From assembly GCA_946406115.1 (NCBI GenBank), contig OX291557.1:18074501-18138500 (forward strand): 64,000 bases of DNA, written 5' to 3'. Below are positions 11,872 through 22,479 of this stretch, in pieces. Both the position numbers and the translations under genes were made by a program. Source of the stretch: Apoda limacodes (Eukaryota; Arthropoda; Insecta; Lepidoptera; Limacodidae). The notes beneath the pieces were generated by a model. That model made no database searches, was not told the origin of the DNA, and was given only the letters and a program-made list of their open reading frames with translations. Numbering within the stretch: the first letter of the stretch is position 1; each line of letters opens with the position of its first letter.

Positions 11872-12338
11872 GCTATAATCTGTCAGATACAAACTGGTAA
11901 TGATTAGATTTTTAAAGTATTAACAACGTGCGAGTGATACCTCTGGTGTTGTAAAAGCTTGTTTTCAAAATTAGTTTCATAAAAAAACAGTAGTTGTACA
12001 TAGATATACGAGTACTTTGAAATGCAAGACCAAGAAAATAAAAAAATCCAATTTGTACAGTACAGAGACAGGAAGAAAAGACAAAAACGTGAGGTTGGTG
12101 AGTGATTACGGTAAGACAAATTACGCTTGATGAGAGCCAATCGAGAGAAACAACGCGGAAAGTTCGCTGTAATGAAATTCCTCCTCGCTACACTGTGATA
12201 AACGTATATTGCAGCAAGTGGGAACAGTTTAAAATACATTGTCACTTAAAACAAAAGTCTTATTTTATGTAATAAGAGCATTACCCGTGACTTTGTTTGC
12301 GCAAAGTTTATTTTAATGGCAGATATTATGTACAGTAT
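11872..12338. other. Spacer, no supported gene
   Basis: A 113-residue minus-strand open frame covers 11904-12245. It has no motif I recognise, an aromatic-rich composition expected of antisense A/T DNA, and no support from splice or promoter signals, so it is not called as a gene. Confidence 0.5.
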
Positions 12339-12640
12339 AGTGCAACAAACTTTTCTGACCCGTGTGCCTAGTGTGGGTTTTTGCGTATTTGTGACGCTTC
12401 TATCGCGTTCGCGTATTCAATAAAAGTCCTATAACAAAAAACCGTCTCAAAACGCGTACGCTAGAGGTGCTCCTTAATTTCCATACATGTTTTTCGTTGA
12501 CGCGAACGCGATAGTAGAGTTAAAAACTCACACTAGGCACACTGGTAGTTAAAAATCAAAACTACAGTCGCCATATTAAATAGTATGTACTTACTTACTC
12601 AAGACACAAGCGACACCATAAAACAGGTCAGAAAAACACT
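12339..12640 (-). mobile_element. MITE family B, copy 3, split by another MITE
   Basis: Minus orientation. The end AGTGCAACAAACTTTTCTGACC lies at 12339 (quoted here in part) and the other end, GGTCAGAAAAACACT, lies at 12625-12640. The interior words AAAATCAAAACTACAGTCGC and CATATT are the complement of those in 10226-10345. Subtracting the 12361-12542 insertion leaves about 121 bp, matching the 120-bp and 126-bp copies elsewhere in the window. Confidence 0.75.
12361..12542. mobile_element. Nested palindromic MITE
   Basis: About 181 bp with long inverted arms. GTGTGCCTAGTGTGGGTTTT at 12362 faces AACTCACACTAGGCACAC ending at 12542. TCTATCGCGTTCGCGT faces ACGCGAACGCGATAG further in. It interrupts MITE B between CTGACC and TGGTAGTT, so it inserted later. 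There is no coding capacity. Confidence 0.85.
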
Positions 12641-12877
12641 AAAGAAGACAGAGCACTTAATTTCGCTGTCACAAAAACAGCAGTGAATGCGCCGCAGTTC
12701 ATATAAATACTGGCTGGTATTACTTTGACACATGCCGTAAAGTTACTATAGCACGGACGCTAAGCAGAAAGAATTTCGTTCAAGGACCAGTCCCTATTTG
12801 TCTCTGTTGTACGCGCATAATTATTTCATTGATTTATTCATACCAGATTTTGCTACGAAGACAGCTTGTATAACTCA
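12641..12877. other. Spacer before the gypsy fragment
   Basis: No coding similarity that I can follow. It may be the degraded 5' part of the polyprotein fragment that starts near 12880. Confidence 0.4.
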
Positions 12878-12879
12878 GT

Positions 12880-13590
12880 TAACGCAAAATAACGTCCAAT
12901 GGGATTAGGGCATTTAACAAATTAAAGCAAGCGACTATGTTATCAAACATTTAGTATCTAAACCTCTATTAACAATCTTTGACCCCGCACTTACAACAGA
13001 ATTACACACTGACGCAAGCTCTTTAGGATGCGGTGCAGTATTAATGCAAAAAGTAAATAATATTAATAAAGTGGTTGCGTATTTTAGTAGGAAAACTAGT
13101 CCAGCAGAGTCAAAATATTGCTCTTATGATTTAGAGACTCTAGCTATTTTCAATGCTCTTAAGCATTTCAGAGTCCGTTTTAAAATAATTACTGATTGCA
13201 ATGCTATTAAATCAACTGCAAACAAAAAAGATTTTGCACCACGTGTTGGTAGATGGTGGACCTATTTACAGGATTTTGAAATCATTTATAAAAAAGGGAA
13301 ACATATAAATCATGTTGATTATTTGAGCCGTAATCCAATAGAGGCACCTTCTCGGACGATAAACCAACAAAATCAGTCTAGAATGTCAGTACATTATATT
13401 GATGAACAAATTCCATCATCTAGCTTCGAGACAAGGCCCATTACTAATGAAAATGGTTAATCGTGGCCTGAAGTCGCACAGCAGAATGATGTTGAAACTC
13501 AAGCGCTGATTGATCGGTAACGAGATAGTGAACTAGATCCTAACCAATACATAAGATACTTTGAAGCAGTTGACCATAAAAATTGCATCC
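12880..13590 (+). pseudogene. Ty3/gypsy pol fragment, RNase H region
   Basis: A decayed retrotransposon fragment. Upstream of the longest open frame (13044-13460, 138 codons) the same reading frame already encodes LTTELHTDASSLGCGAVLMQ, the first RNase H strand with its Asp. It continues through AYFSRKTSPAE, YDLETLAIFNALKHFRV, KIITDCNAIKS and WWTYLQDFEIIYKKGK to NHVDYLSRNPIE, the end of gypsy RNase H. After the stop at 13461 similarity to the spacer before integrase continues (SWPEVAQQNDVETQALI) to about 13590. The preceding RT end is disrupted by stops, and no integrase core follows. It is a different family from the element at 45.7-59.2 kb, since their RNase H sequences differ clearly. Confidence 0.85.
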
Positions 13591-13962
13591 GTTGGGTGGC
13601 CATCTGCTGGGTACTGCCTGGGCTTCACTGACAACGGGTGATGGGGCTAGAGACCTTGAGGCAGTTGACAACGATATATAAATTAATAAGTGGTGTAAGT
13701 ATTTCGTGGATGAAGTACAGTCAGTATGGCCGTGTTAGATTACATATAGTATCAACTGTTAAATTTATGTTAATAAGGTAATAAGTAAATAATAATATTA
13801 TTTTATATTATAGTATAATAGTCACTAATTTCAAATAGTGTTTTTATGAACATCACCTGCAGACACGCGGCTGCGTTAGCACGTGGTGTTTTTGTCAAGT
13901 AAAAAAGGACGTCAACGACACCCGCGTTGCTGGTGATTGCTGGTATGGACAGATAAGTCACC

Positions 13963-14211
13963 TATATAAGGCACTGTCTGTCCCTCCAACGGCATTCTTT
14001 TTCAGTTCGCCGCATTCACACACATCACGTAAGTTAAGTACCTTAGTTACTTTATTGTTATTTTTCTATTGTGTAATTATAAAAAGAAATATGTCTGTAC
14101 ATAGATGTCAAATTTATAATATTCTAGATACTACGTTAATAATAAATGTACTGTTCTTTGTCTGAAATGTATTTATATACATGTTCGTTTATCGAATTGC
14201 TTGTAATAAAT
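13963..14211 (+). promoter_or_regulatory. LTR-like TATA, initiator and poly(A) signal
   Basis: TATATAAGG at 13963-13971 is followed about 40 bases later by an arthropod-type initiator TTCAGTT (14001-14007). A donor-like CACGTAAGT lies at 14026-14034, and AATAAA at about 14206 has a downstream T/G-containing stretch. This order is what U3-R-U5 of a retrotransposon LTR looks like, and it lies just downstream of the gypsy pol fragment. No second LTR copy is visible, so a cellular promoter remains possible. The TATA-to-initiator distance is longer than usual. Confidence 0.35.
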
Positions 14212-14342
14212 ACTATTTTATAAAAGTTATTATCAAAACAAGTGCAATAGTGTCATCAAGTTAGGATTACGTAGATATTTTATTGATAATTAATAAATGA
14301 TTGCTAATTTCCGATTATAATTCTTTTATTGACAATATATGT

Positions 14343-15287
14343 CTAGACTATCAAATAAATAAGCTGGATTATGACATTAATAGTCGCGTTTAAGAAAGTG
14401 ATGCAGATCGTTTAATTGTATCAGCTCTTGATAGTGCCTTCCATGATGTAGTTGTTGTACCAGAGGACATTGATGTGTTTGTGATATTGATGGCTTTAAC
14501 ACCTGATCATAAAGAAATATTTTTCTTGAAACCAGTCAAAAATAATGTCTTACAACGAGTTTATTCGACAAACACCATATTAATAAAATATCCAAATATT
14601 ACCAAAAAATATCTCTTGTTAATTCATGCATTCACTGGAGGTGACACTACATCTGTTTTTTATAATAAGTAAAGGAAAAAATAATTTCATTAATTTTTTT
14701 TATAGTGATCAGAAATTACGTGCAGTAGCTGAAAATTTCATGGTGGAAGAACAAGCTGAAGAAATAATTTTTAATGGAGTAATTTATTGTATTCTCACCA
14801 TGTACGGTGCTAAAACTGCCCAAAGCTTGAATGAACTGCGATGCAAGCGTTTTATAGCATTAGCTTCAAAAAATAAGAGCGTACAACTAAGCTCGTTACC
14901 TCCAACAGTGGATGCAGCAAAATAACACATTAGACATAAAGAATTTACCTGCAAGTTCAAAAATGGAAAGATAATGATTCAATACCTACCGAAGATTGGG
15001 GTTGGCAAATAGATAATAATTATTAGAAACCAATCACATTGACACAACCCGCAGCACCAATGAACATTTTGAAAATTATATTTTGCCCTTGCAAAACAGG
15101 ATGCGTTTCGACGTGCGGCTGCATAAAAAGTGGTTTGCATTGCTCACCCGTCTGCATTGTATGCAGTGGAAGTGACTGCGATAATCACCCACCACTAGAA
15201 AAATTATCAAAATTAAATATTCTTTTTGAAAATAATAAAAAAAAATCACAAAATTACTTATTTAGTGTTATTTTTTCGAGTTACTAA
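14343..15287 (+). pseudogene. Decayed gene with nuclease-like core and C-terminal CXC domain
   Basis: I do not know a gene name. A reading frame begins in LDYQINKLDYDINS, meets a stop at 14391, and continues ESDADRLIVSALDSA and DIDVFVILMAL, an Asp-rich pattern like PIN/XPG-type nuclease cores. It goes on to LLIHAFTGGDTTSVFYNK. Near 14670 the frame shifts to GKNNFINFF...VYCILTMYG-like text up to 14925, shifts again to YLQVQKWKDND and EDWGWQIDNN, and meets a stop at 15024. Then follows a cysteine-rich tail (about 15060-15190): CPCKTGC, STCGC, GLHCSPVC, CSGSDC. The spacing resembles tesmin/TSO1 CXC zinc-binding domains. I recall uncharacterised multicopy arthropod proteins combining the GCDTTS motif with such a tail. 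Two stops and two frameshifts make this copy dead. Confidence 0.6.
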
Positions 15288-16525
15288 AACAATAGACGGC
15301 TAAAACTTGTTTCCTTATATAAAAGAAATTACATATTGTTTAAACAGTACAAATAATTATTCCCCCCTTTGAAATATTTCTGATTTTAAATAATATAAAA
15401 AACAAAAATAAAAAAAAAAATATCCAAATCGGAGCTGTTTCTGAAGACTTTCGAAGATTGCCTGTTTTAGGGCTTTATTGACGCGACTATAAACACATTG
15501 AAGCAGTGAACAAAACGCACCTATTCTCAGCGTCACCATCGTAGAGGCGCCGCGACGCCCCTTGGTTGGCATGTCAGCTGCTACCACACGTCGTCAACGA
15601 CATACTAACACCGACCGTTACATAATAATAACAATATACTTTGTTGCATTAATATAATAATTTAACAAAAATATATCTAATAGAGAAAACAAATGCCAGT
15701 CTTATCGCCTTACATAAAGACCTTACAAAACGAAAATTTGACTAGTCATTAGAAAAGTTACCGCCTAGTGGCACATTTATCTAAGCTATTCTGTACTTTG
15801 GAGAGCACGTTAACCATTAATCTTGTGGTTGTTAATATGAATAAAACTATGTCTACCCAAGTTTATTGCAAAGCTTTGTCATTATAAAAATAATATTCCG
15901 TTAAACCTGGTGCATACTATACCAGGTATCTGTCAGAAGGAACTATTTTGCATTCGCGTGCACAGACAAAATATCTACAGTTTTATTTTTGTATAGCTTA
16001 ATTTGTTATTTGAGTATACATTAATTGGTTATCTATTCTAGTACTTCTTTCAAACTAAACTAAACATTGAAGTCGTCTGTCTGTATGTCACTGTTGTAAA
16101 TTTTACACTTGCAAGTTTCACAATAAACTCCAATTACTAAATTTCATTTTTGTTAGGGAACATTTTTAATTTTAAAAAGCTAAAAATGTAAACCTAGATA
16201 CTGATAAAATATTCACTTGACACTTTTTTATTAGAAAATTACTGTAACTAGTTTTAAAAATACAAATTGAGTTTACATGCTACTACATTGAAGCTAACTA
16301 AAGGAACATATTATTGAGTAAGGCATTCAGCATCTAAAATCACCACACGGTCTGCAATTGCACTGTTCCAATTACGACTCCATTGTAATTAGAGCATCGC
16401 GGACGTGCTTTGACTAGTCCAGGCGTTCGATACGATGAAGTCAGTTTGTAAGGCTACGTACTAAATAATAAAACTTTAACATACATACGAAAATGCCTTA
16501 GCCGTTGTACGCTCCAACTTAGAGA
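15288..16525. other. AT-rich spacer, no gene seen
   Basis: A minus-strand open frame at 15357-15587 covers a GC-richer patch (15530-15600) but shows no motif. On the minus strand that patch is followed by AATAAAGCCC, so it might be a decayed transcript end. Nothing else is recognised. Confidence 0.45.
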
Positions 16526-16585
16526 AGGAGGATTAGGTCATATTCCATCGCGCTGGCCTAGTGCTAATTGGGAAACTTTTGGCCT
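16526..16585 (-). repeat. SINE B fragment
   Basis: On the minus strand CCCAATTAGCACTAGGCCAG and CGCGATGGAATATGACC resemble the 'AATCCGCACTGGGCCAGCG' segment of SINE B. Only this piece is present. Confidence 0.4.
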
Positions 16586-16689
16586 TAAGGTTACTGACCG
16601 GTCTTAACAACTGTTTTATATGACAACATAGCCAAAACCAAAGGTTTAATGTGGCCTCTGAAGCATGAGAGAGTTCAGAAAAATGGACC

Positions 16690-16757
16690 ACTATATAGGC
16701 GGTCACCCATCAAGATACTGGCTACGCCCGACGTTGTTTAACTTCGCTAGGCCACTG
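16690..16757 (-). repeat. 5S rRNA-like fragment (SINE3-type or pseudogene)
   Basis: On the minus strand GCGAAGTTAAACAACGTCGG, GCGTAGCCAGTATCTTGATG and GGTGACCGCC follow in order. This is the middle of 5S rRNA, including the internal A-box region AAGTTAAGCAACATCGGGC-like and the GATGGGTGACCGC segment, with several substitutions. Only about half of the 120-nt gene is present and the terminal stem is missing, so it is not a functional gene. 5S-derived SINEs and 5S-containing repeats are the likeliest source. Confidence 0.65.
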
Positions 16758-17901
16758 TTACTTAAGGATATTGTGACTTTCTATTACTAAAATAATTTTT
16801 ATCACACCGACTCATAAACAGTGTCTTTACGTGCAGGCAAAGTGGGTGCTAAGACGTTAATTACTTCCACGGGCTTTTTCGTTGTAAATTTTACTTTTCT
16901 CAAAGCCAAGCGCGCGTTCATAGAACTTACAGGCGGTAATGAAACGTCTATTTTATCTAGTATATATAAAATATTTCAGTTTAAAATATAAACTGCGCGC
17001 ACAGTACAAGCATGTAATTACAAGTTTTAACTTCATCCAAAACTTTTTAATTCATAAATTCTCTTGCTATCTCTAAAGATCTGGCGGTGACGTTGTTTTC
17101 GCCACTTCTATTGTTTCCATTTAAAATGGTGTTTTGGTGAGTTTATTTATTTATCTATGCGCCTTATATTTTTTTTTTATTTGCTCGCAAATATGATGAA
17201 AAACATTGTGTGTAACACGGGCGAAACAGAAATTACAAATTCGAGTCATTAAAGCCTACGACCTTTGGCCTTAGGCTTCTTACTAGCCCCTCGCTAGTAA
17301 TTTTCTCCTTACTACCTCTCTCCTTAATACACAATGTAGTATTATTTGCAATGAAACCTTATTTTAATCAAACCAAAAAATTAGGCTGTTACTGAAGGAT
17401 ATTGTAGCTTTTTATTAGTAAAATAATTTAAAGATTTGGTTAAGTTGTTGCAGATATTTCCACCTAAATATAAACAAACAAACAAACAAACAAACAAATT
17501 TTACTCCTTTATAATCTTAGTGTAGGAAGATATAAAGAAAATAATATATGCACGAACAAAATCTTCTTTAGCTTTAACATAACTATGAATAAAATCTTTA
17601 AACAAAAGTAGCTTAATTTTGGGCAAGTCGTCGTTGTTTCACAAAATGTCTAAGAGGATAAAGGATCCTAATCTGAGGCACTAATGGGCTATTACTTGGG
17701 CGTTACCTGGCAACATTAAGCGCCATTTTAACAAGTATTATTAAAATGTTTAAAGGACTGGTTTCTTGGCTCTCTTATAAAGTTTTAACTTTTGTCTAAT
17801 TTTTAAAAATCCTATTTTATCGGCTATTAGACGAAATTTATTCTACTTTAATAATGGAGTGAAAATAAACCTAAACGAAACTATTTGCACTAAATTAGAT
17901 T
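16758..17901. other. AT-rich spacer with short repeats
   Basis: It contains a ~43-bp imperfect direct repeat, AAGGATATTGTGACTTTCTA with ATTACTAAAATAATTT at 16763-16800 and again at 17390-17430. A short hairpin (CTTACTAGCCCCTCGCTAGTAA) lies near 17280. No gene is seen. Confidence 0.5.
17471..17498. repeat. (CAAA)n microsatellite
   Basis: Seven CAAA units follow TTTCCACCTAAATATAAA. A short A-rich tandem tail of this kind is often the 3' end of a LINE, but no coding part is recognisable upstream. Confidence 0.85.
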
Positions 17902-18157
17902 CAACTTCTAGTGACTACTAAAACCCTAGTACATTAACCTTATCAACATACAAAATCTTCATGGAATTAAGATATACCTACAATATAAATATACATACAA
18001 AGAAATTATTTTTCTTTGTTTATCACTCCCTGAAGAATAGTCATAGAAGAAAATATATTATACATGCCATATCTATGGCTATATCATTAATAATTATAAA
18101 GAAATACATTTATAGCAAAGATGCCGTCAAAATTTTATAAATCACTAGAAGTTGTAT
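17902..18157. mobile_element. MITE family C, copy 1
   Basis: About 256 bp bounded by TCAACTTCTAGTGACTA on the left and ATAAATCACTAGAAGTTG on the right. Words in the interior (GCCATATCTATGG, AAAATATATTATAC, AATCTTCATGGAATTAAGA) recur inverted at 25525-25800. There is no coding capacity. Confidence 0.6.
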
Positions 18158-18221
18158 GTGCCGTTCGTAACGAGGGTATTTCCAGAGCAAAGATGTATAT
18201 GGGATTTTTATCAGCCAAACT

Positions 18222-18345
18222 TGAGCCTCGATAGCTCAATAGTAGAGCGTTTACACGGAATGTAAGGGTTGCAGGTTTTTTTCTTTTTTTTTTTATACCA
18301 CTAAGGTGGCAAACAAGCTTACGCCTAATTCAATGCGTAAGGTTA
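18222..18345. repeat. tRNA-like head joined to a LINE tail fragment
   Basis: GCCTCGATAGCTCAATAGTA GAGCG (18224-18248) matches the 5' half and A box of a tRNA, but the expected GGTTCGANNCC B box is replaced by GGGTTGCAGGTTTTT. It is therefore a SINE head or pseudogene, not a tRNA gene. It is followed by poly-T and ATACCACTAAGGTGGCAAAC, the inverted end of the GTGGTAT-ended LINE family. Confidence 0.5.
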
Positions 18346-18612
18346 AAGTCCTGACTCGAGGGTAATATTTTGACTGCATCTTACGTGAAAGTATTTATTT
18401 ATATTGACACTAAATTAGTCTGTGCTGTTCATGCGCAAACTGAAGAATTAACGAAATAAATGGAAGATTTAAGGTAACCTTGTGTGACGTTGAGATTAAA
18501 ATAAAGATGAGCACTTCTTTTACTTAACTTTCGGGTATACGGATTTTCAAAATGTTATGAGGCCATACAGGCGATTTAATTTTGAAAATTAAAGGAAAAT
18601 TATTTAATAAGT
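18346..18612. other. AT-rich spacer, nothing recognised
   Basis: No supported signal. Confidence 0.5.
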
Positions 18613-19024
18613 ATATAGTTAATTAAATAGTTAATAAAAAGGTAAATTGTTAATCTAAGGTAAAACTTTCTTGATATATATAAAAATGTTTATGAAATTT
18701 TTATATTCACTTATAATATAGTTTTAGGGGTTGGATTCCGAATAAATCCGTCATATATCTGCCAAGTTTTTACTTTTTGGACCAGCTACCATTTGAAACG
18801 ACGAATTTTCTATATAAAATATAGTTAATTAAATAGTTAATAAAAAGGTAAATTGTAAATCTAAGGTAAAACCTTCTTAATATATATAAAATTGTTTATG
18901 AAATTTTTCTATTCACTTATAATATAGTTTTAGGGGTTGGATTCCGATTAAATCCGTCACACATCTGCCAAGTTTTTACTTTTTGGACCAGCTACCATTA
19001 GAAACGACGAATTTTCTATATAAA
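18613..19024 (+). repeat. 206-bp tandem duplication
   Basis: Two adjacent units, 18613-18818 and 18819-19024, of equal length and nearly identical. Both run from ATATAGTTAATTAAATAGTT through AATATAGTTTTAGGGGTTGG and AAGTTTTTACTTTTTGGACC to GACGAATTTTCTATATAAA. The unit content resembles a LINE 3' UTR. The small number of differences suggests the duplication is fairly recent. Confidence 0.95.
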
Positions 19025-19687
19025 CTGTCAAAAATTACCTATCTTACCCCTTTGGGGAATGATTTTGCGGGGTTTCCCTTTAAGAGAAAAAAAAATGTGA
19101 AAAAAGAGACCTTCAGCTATAGTGGTATGGGCTCAGTTTTATCTAATCAGGATATTCCTTAATATTTCCTAAAATATTACATCCATTTAAAAATTAAATG
19201 ATATTTGTAAACATTCTTTCCAATGTAATTTAACTTTTGCAATAACATTAAATATATTTTGATATTGTAGATGAAACGTCACAAATTTCATTAAACTTTA
19301 TCACTTACGTTTACCGAGCTTCTGACGTGAGGCTGTAAACTTGTCGAGTTCGTAACATAACATTCGTATCTACAAAATAGTTTTGCAATCGTAGAAATAA
19401 CATTTGCGGAATTTTGAACCGTATTACTTCATGAAACGAACCAAATTGTTAAACACTTACAATAAGTGGGTGTATCACAGGTAAGGTAATAAGTAACTAA
19501 GATAATTTTTGGTGTTTGCAGAATATCTAGTTGATATTATAAATTAGTCGAGCTACACGAAGAAAGTTATAGAAACATGAGTAATATTGCACTTGTAACT
19601 CGCTTGGGTTAAACTAATTTGGGAAATATTTATTTGTGACGATCAGAGATTGACCTTAAACGTATATACTGACTGACAGACTGTCGA
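19025..19687. other. AT-rich spacer, no gene seen
   Basis: The first ~70 bases (CTTACCCCTTTGGGGAATG) continue the LINE-3'-UTR-like pattern of the tandem unit. Nothing is recognised beyond that. Confidence 0.5.
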
Positions 19688-19975
19688 TGTGGTCGCCGAG
19701 GAGTCGATGGGGGCCGAGGGATTTACATTTCACTTTACGCCCCAAGTGGCGGAGGTTCGAACCCCGGAGTCGGCGTCTACCAAAGAGTCTTTTCTTAATT
19801 TCATTAGTACACTGATTTATATATTTACACTACTGGCTTGTCGGTAAAGGAAAACATCGTGAGGAAACCCTTGATACGTCAAGAAAAAAAAGACGTATGT
19901 GAAGTCCACAATCCGCACTGGACCCGTGTGTGGACTATGGCCCAACAGTAGGGACGTAAGAAGGCTGGCGAGAGA
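19688..19975 (+). repeat. SINE B, nearly complete copy
   Basis: A tRNA-like head with GGTTCGAACCCCGG at 19754 (B box) is followed by TTAATTTCATTAGTACACTG, ACACTACTGGCTTGTCGG, TAAAGGAAAACATCGTGAGG, AGTCCACAATCCGCACTGG and GGACTATGGCCCAAC. This is the fullest copy in the window. Confidence 0.8.
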
Positions 19976-20440
19976 AGCATATTGTAGTTTTGTTTAGTAA
20001 GGATTTCTTTGAAGAAATAAATATGTTCTGACAAACAACTATGTTACACAAGCACTTGTCAACAATGTATCAAGTTTTGAAAGTACGTAAGCTGTATGTA
20101 TGTCGGCGGCTAATTTTATAATTCGGCGCATGGCGGTGTGCCTAGGTAGATCGTAATACTACAACATTTTATGATACGTGGGTCGAATGCGTGATTCAAT
20201 GGTCAGCCAAATCATCGAACGATATACTTCGAATGATCTAATTAATGTTAATTATGTAAATTATGAAATGGCGCCACGATCTGCTGGTATTTACTATTAA
20301 ACACCGATATATATGTACACACAACCATGTGAATCAGACTTATGTATATGTACTTGCATCATTAACATGACTGCCTTTACTCCGACTACCGCTCTATGGA
20401 AATATATTCAGATATATAAAATAGTTGTAATTCGAGCGAA
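19976..20440. other. Spacer, nothing recognised
   Basis: No supported coding or repeat signal. Confidence 0.45.
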
Positions 20441-20596
20441 CCGGGAGCTTATTGCGAACAGTCTCGAGCCATTCGGACTCTGGAATTCGAGACAAAAATG
20501 TATAGAAGTCTGACCTACCTCTCGAAACCGGTGAATGTACTTGCATACTTTTTTCTCTCGAACTCCAGAGTCCGAATAGCTCGAGACTGATGCCAA
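20441..20596. repeat. Foldback family copy 2
   Basis: The left arm CCGGGAGCTTATTGCGAACA with GTCTCGAGCCATTCGGACTC and TGGAATTCGAGAC faces the right arm CTCGAACTCCAGAGTCCG and AATAGCTCGAGACTG. The central part has ACCTCTCGAAACCGGTGAA and ACTTGCATAC. Its internal palindrome is the best preserved of the four copies. Confidence 0.8.
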
Positions 20597-22049
20597 TATC
20601 GTCACTGTTCCGCGACAGATCTGACTAACGACTTTCGTCTTCCCTTTGAAGTGTATGTAAAAGGCCGCATATTTGAGTTTGAATTGTCTACATAATTTGT
20701 TTAACTGGGTCTTAAAAAAGATGTTATAAATTTGACTTGTATGTACTATGTTATATTGTTAGTATTGCATAATATTTGTATATATTATTCTAAGAAGGTT
20801 TCTAAGCAGATGTGCCAAATTTTCCCTTTTATTGTTCTTTCAACATATATTGCATGTACTTACCCAATATTTTTGTTTTGGCTTTTTGAACGTGCGTGTA
20901 AAAATGTCACTAGAATACTTAGTACAGCAGCCTTAGTGAAGTGAGAAGTCTATTTTAATTCTGAGTAACTAAAAAAAAAATTGTAGACTAGCTGCTGCCC
21001 GCGACGTCGTCAGCGTGAACGCTATACTATAACATAACTTTTTATGAACGAAACCATAGCGCGATCTAATTTGACGTCAACGCCATCTAGTTAGCAAATA
21101 GGAAACATTTTTATATGGTGAAAAATTATAACACATCTAAGTTATGACTTTACACGATTTTTTAACATAAAATAAATGGCTATGTGTGAGTAGAATAATT
21201 AATAATTAAGAAGCAAGTCAAATATGCGTCGTTAGATTACACGTTGTTACAGAATGCGTTGAAGAAATAAAGGTTCACTGCTCGATCCCCGTAGGTGATA
21301 GCGTGATAATATGTAGCCTATATGTTGACCTGACTTCTTAATAATATTTGTGCCAAATTTGAAGCAAATCCATACAGTACTTTTTGAGTTTATCCCGAAC
21401 ATACATACAGACAAACAGACAAACGAAAAAAAATCTAAAAACCATATTTTTATACACACCCCAAGTATTCTTTTAAAAAAATATTATATATGTACAGTTT
21501 TGACTTACCTACCATTTTATTATATGTATAGATTTGTTATCAACTTTCTATAGTCAGATTTAGTAAGCACTAATTTATGAACCTTAAGGTTAAAGGAAGC
21601 CAGGAGTACGGAGTGCCTTTCTACAGGTAGTAAAGGCTAACGAGGCGCTTACTTTTATCTTAATAGGATACTTTAGTTTATTCAATTTAGAAGAACAAAA
21701 GGTGAACACGGATTAGGGCTAATGCCTGAATACTTTAATAAATTACATATTCCATTTATAGTACCTACGTAAAAGGAACATTGTGAACATATGGTTCCTA
21801 AACTCGCTGAAAAAGTTAAAAAAAATTATACTATGATACTATGCTACACACGTAGCGATGCATCGTAGGTACCGATTAATCTGTGCAAATTGATCTGCAC
21901 AGATTTATCGGCCGTGCGTATGACGCATTGTTGCAGATTTTCTTGTTTGCACAGTCCGTGTCAGTGGATATAAATAAAATGACTTTTAATTTGTCTTTGA
22001 ATTTAAATTAGGTTTTTACAAACGCTTTTGTACAGTCAAAGTTATTTTA
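20597..22049. other. AT-rich spacer with LINE 3' fragments
   Basis: 20988-21110 begins with AGCTGCTGCCCGCGACGTCG, a common opening of RTE-type LINE 3' repeats. 21290-21470 has GTGCCAAATTTGAAGCAAAT and ATACATACAGACAAACAGAC, typical of such tails. No host gene is seen. Confidence 0.45.
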
Positions 22050-22390
22050 TACTAACTAGACTTTGCCCTAGGCTCCGCCCGCCCTAAATTCGATTATCGG
22101 CGTAGGACTCTTTTATTTAAGCACTGTATTTATGCTGTGATTTACTCCTTAATTACACTAATGAAGTTTGCCATATCAAGCTGTAGCTATAGCTATAGTT
22201 CGTTTAAGCTCGGTTATAGCTACTGCCGCGGAAACTTTTGAAATTTCGGAATAAAAAGTAGCCTATGTGTTATTCCAGGACCTAATCTATAGGTGTGCCA
22301 AGTTTCATCCTGATCCGTCCAGTGGCTAAAGCGTTATTGATAACAAACATCCATACCTACAAACTTTCGCGTTTATAATATTAGTTGGAT
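22050..22390 (+). repeat. RTE-type LINE 3' repeat
   Basis: Runs GACTTTGCCCTAGGCTCCGC CCGCCC, ACTAATGAAGTTTGCCATA, GGAATAAAAAGTAGCCTATG, GTGCCAAGTTTCATCCTGAT, CAGTGGCTAAAGCG and ACTTTCGCGTTTATAATATT. The same order recurs at 60290 and 60735. It is non-coding. Confidence 0.7.
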
Positions 22391-22479
22391 TTTTGAACAT
22401 ACAAAACACGGAACCCTTACAAATTCGTTATGTCCATCCGTCCGTATGTCACATGTGTTAATAAGTCTAAAGAATTGTG

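Noticed and set aside
11904..12245. 113-codon minus-strand frame as a host gene
   Set aside because: No recognised motif, composition typical of antisense A/T-rich DNA, and no splice or promoter support.
16690..16757. Functional 5S rRNA gene
   Set aside because: Only about half the gene is present, with substitutions and no terminal stem.
18224..18275. tRNA gene
   Set aside because: The 5' half and A box are tRNA-like, but the B box and acceptor 3' strand are missing.
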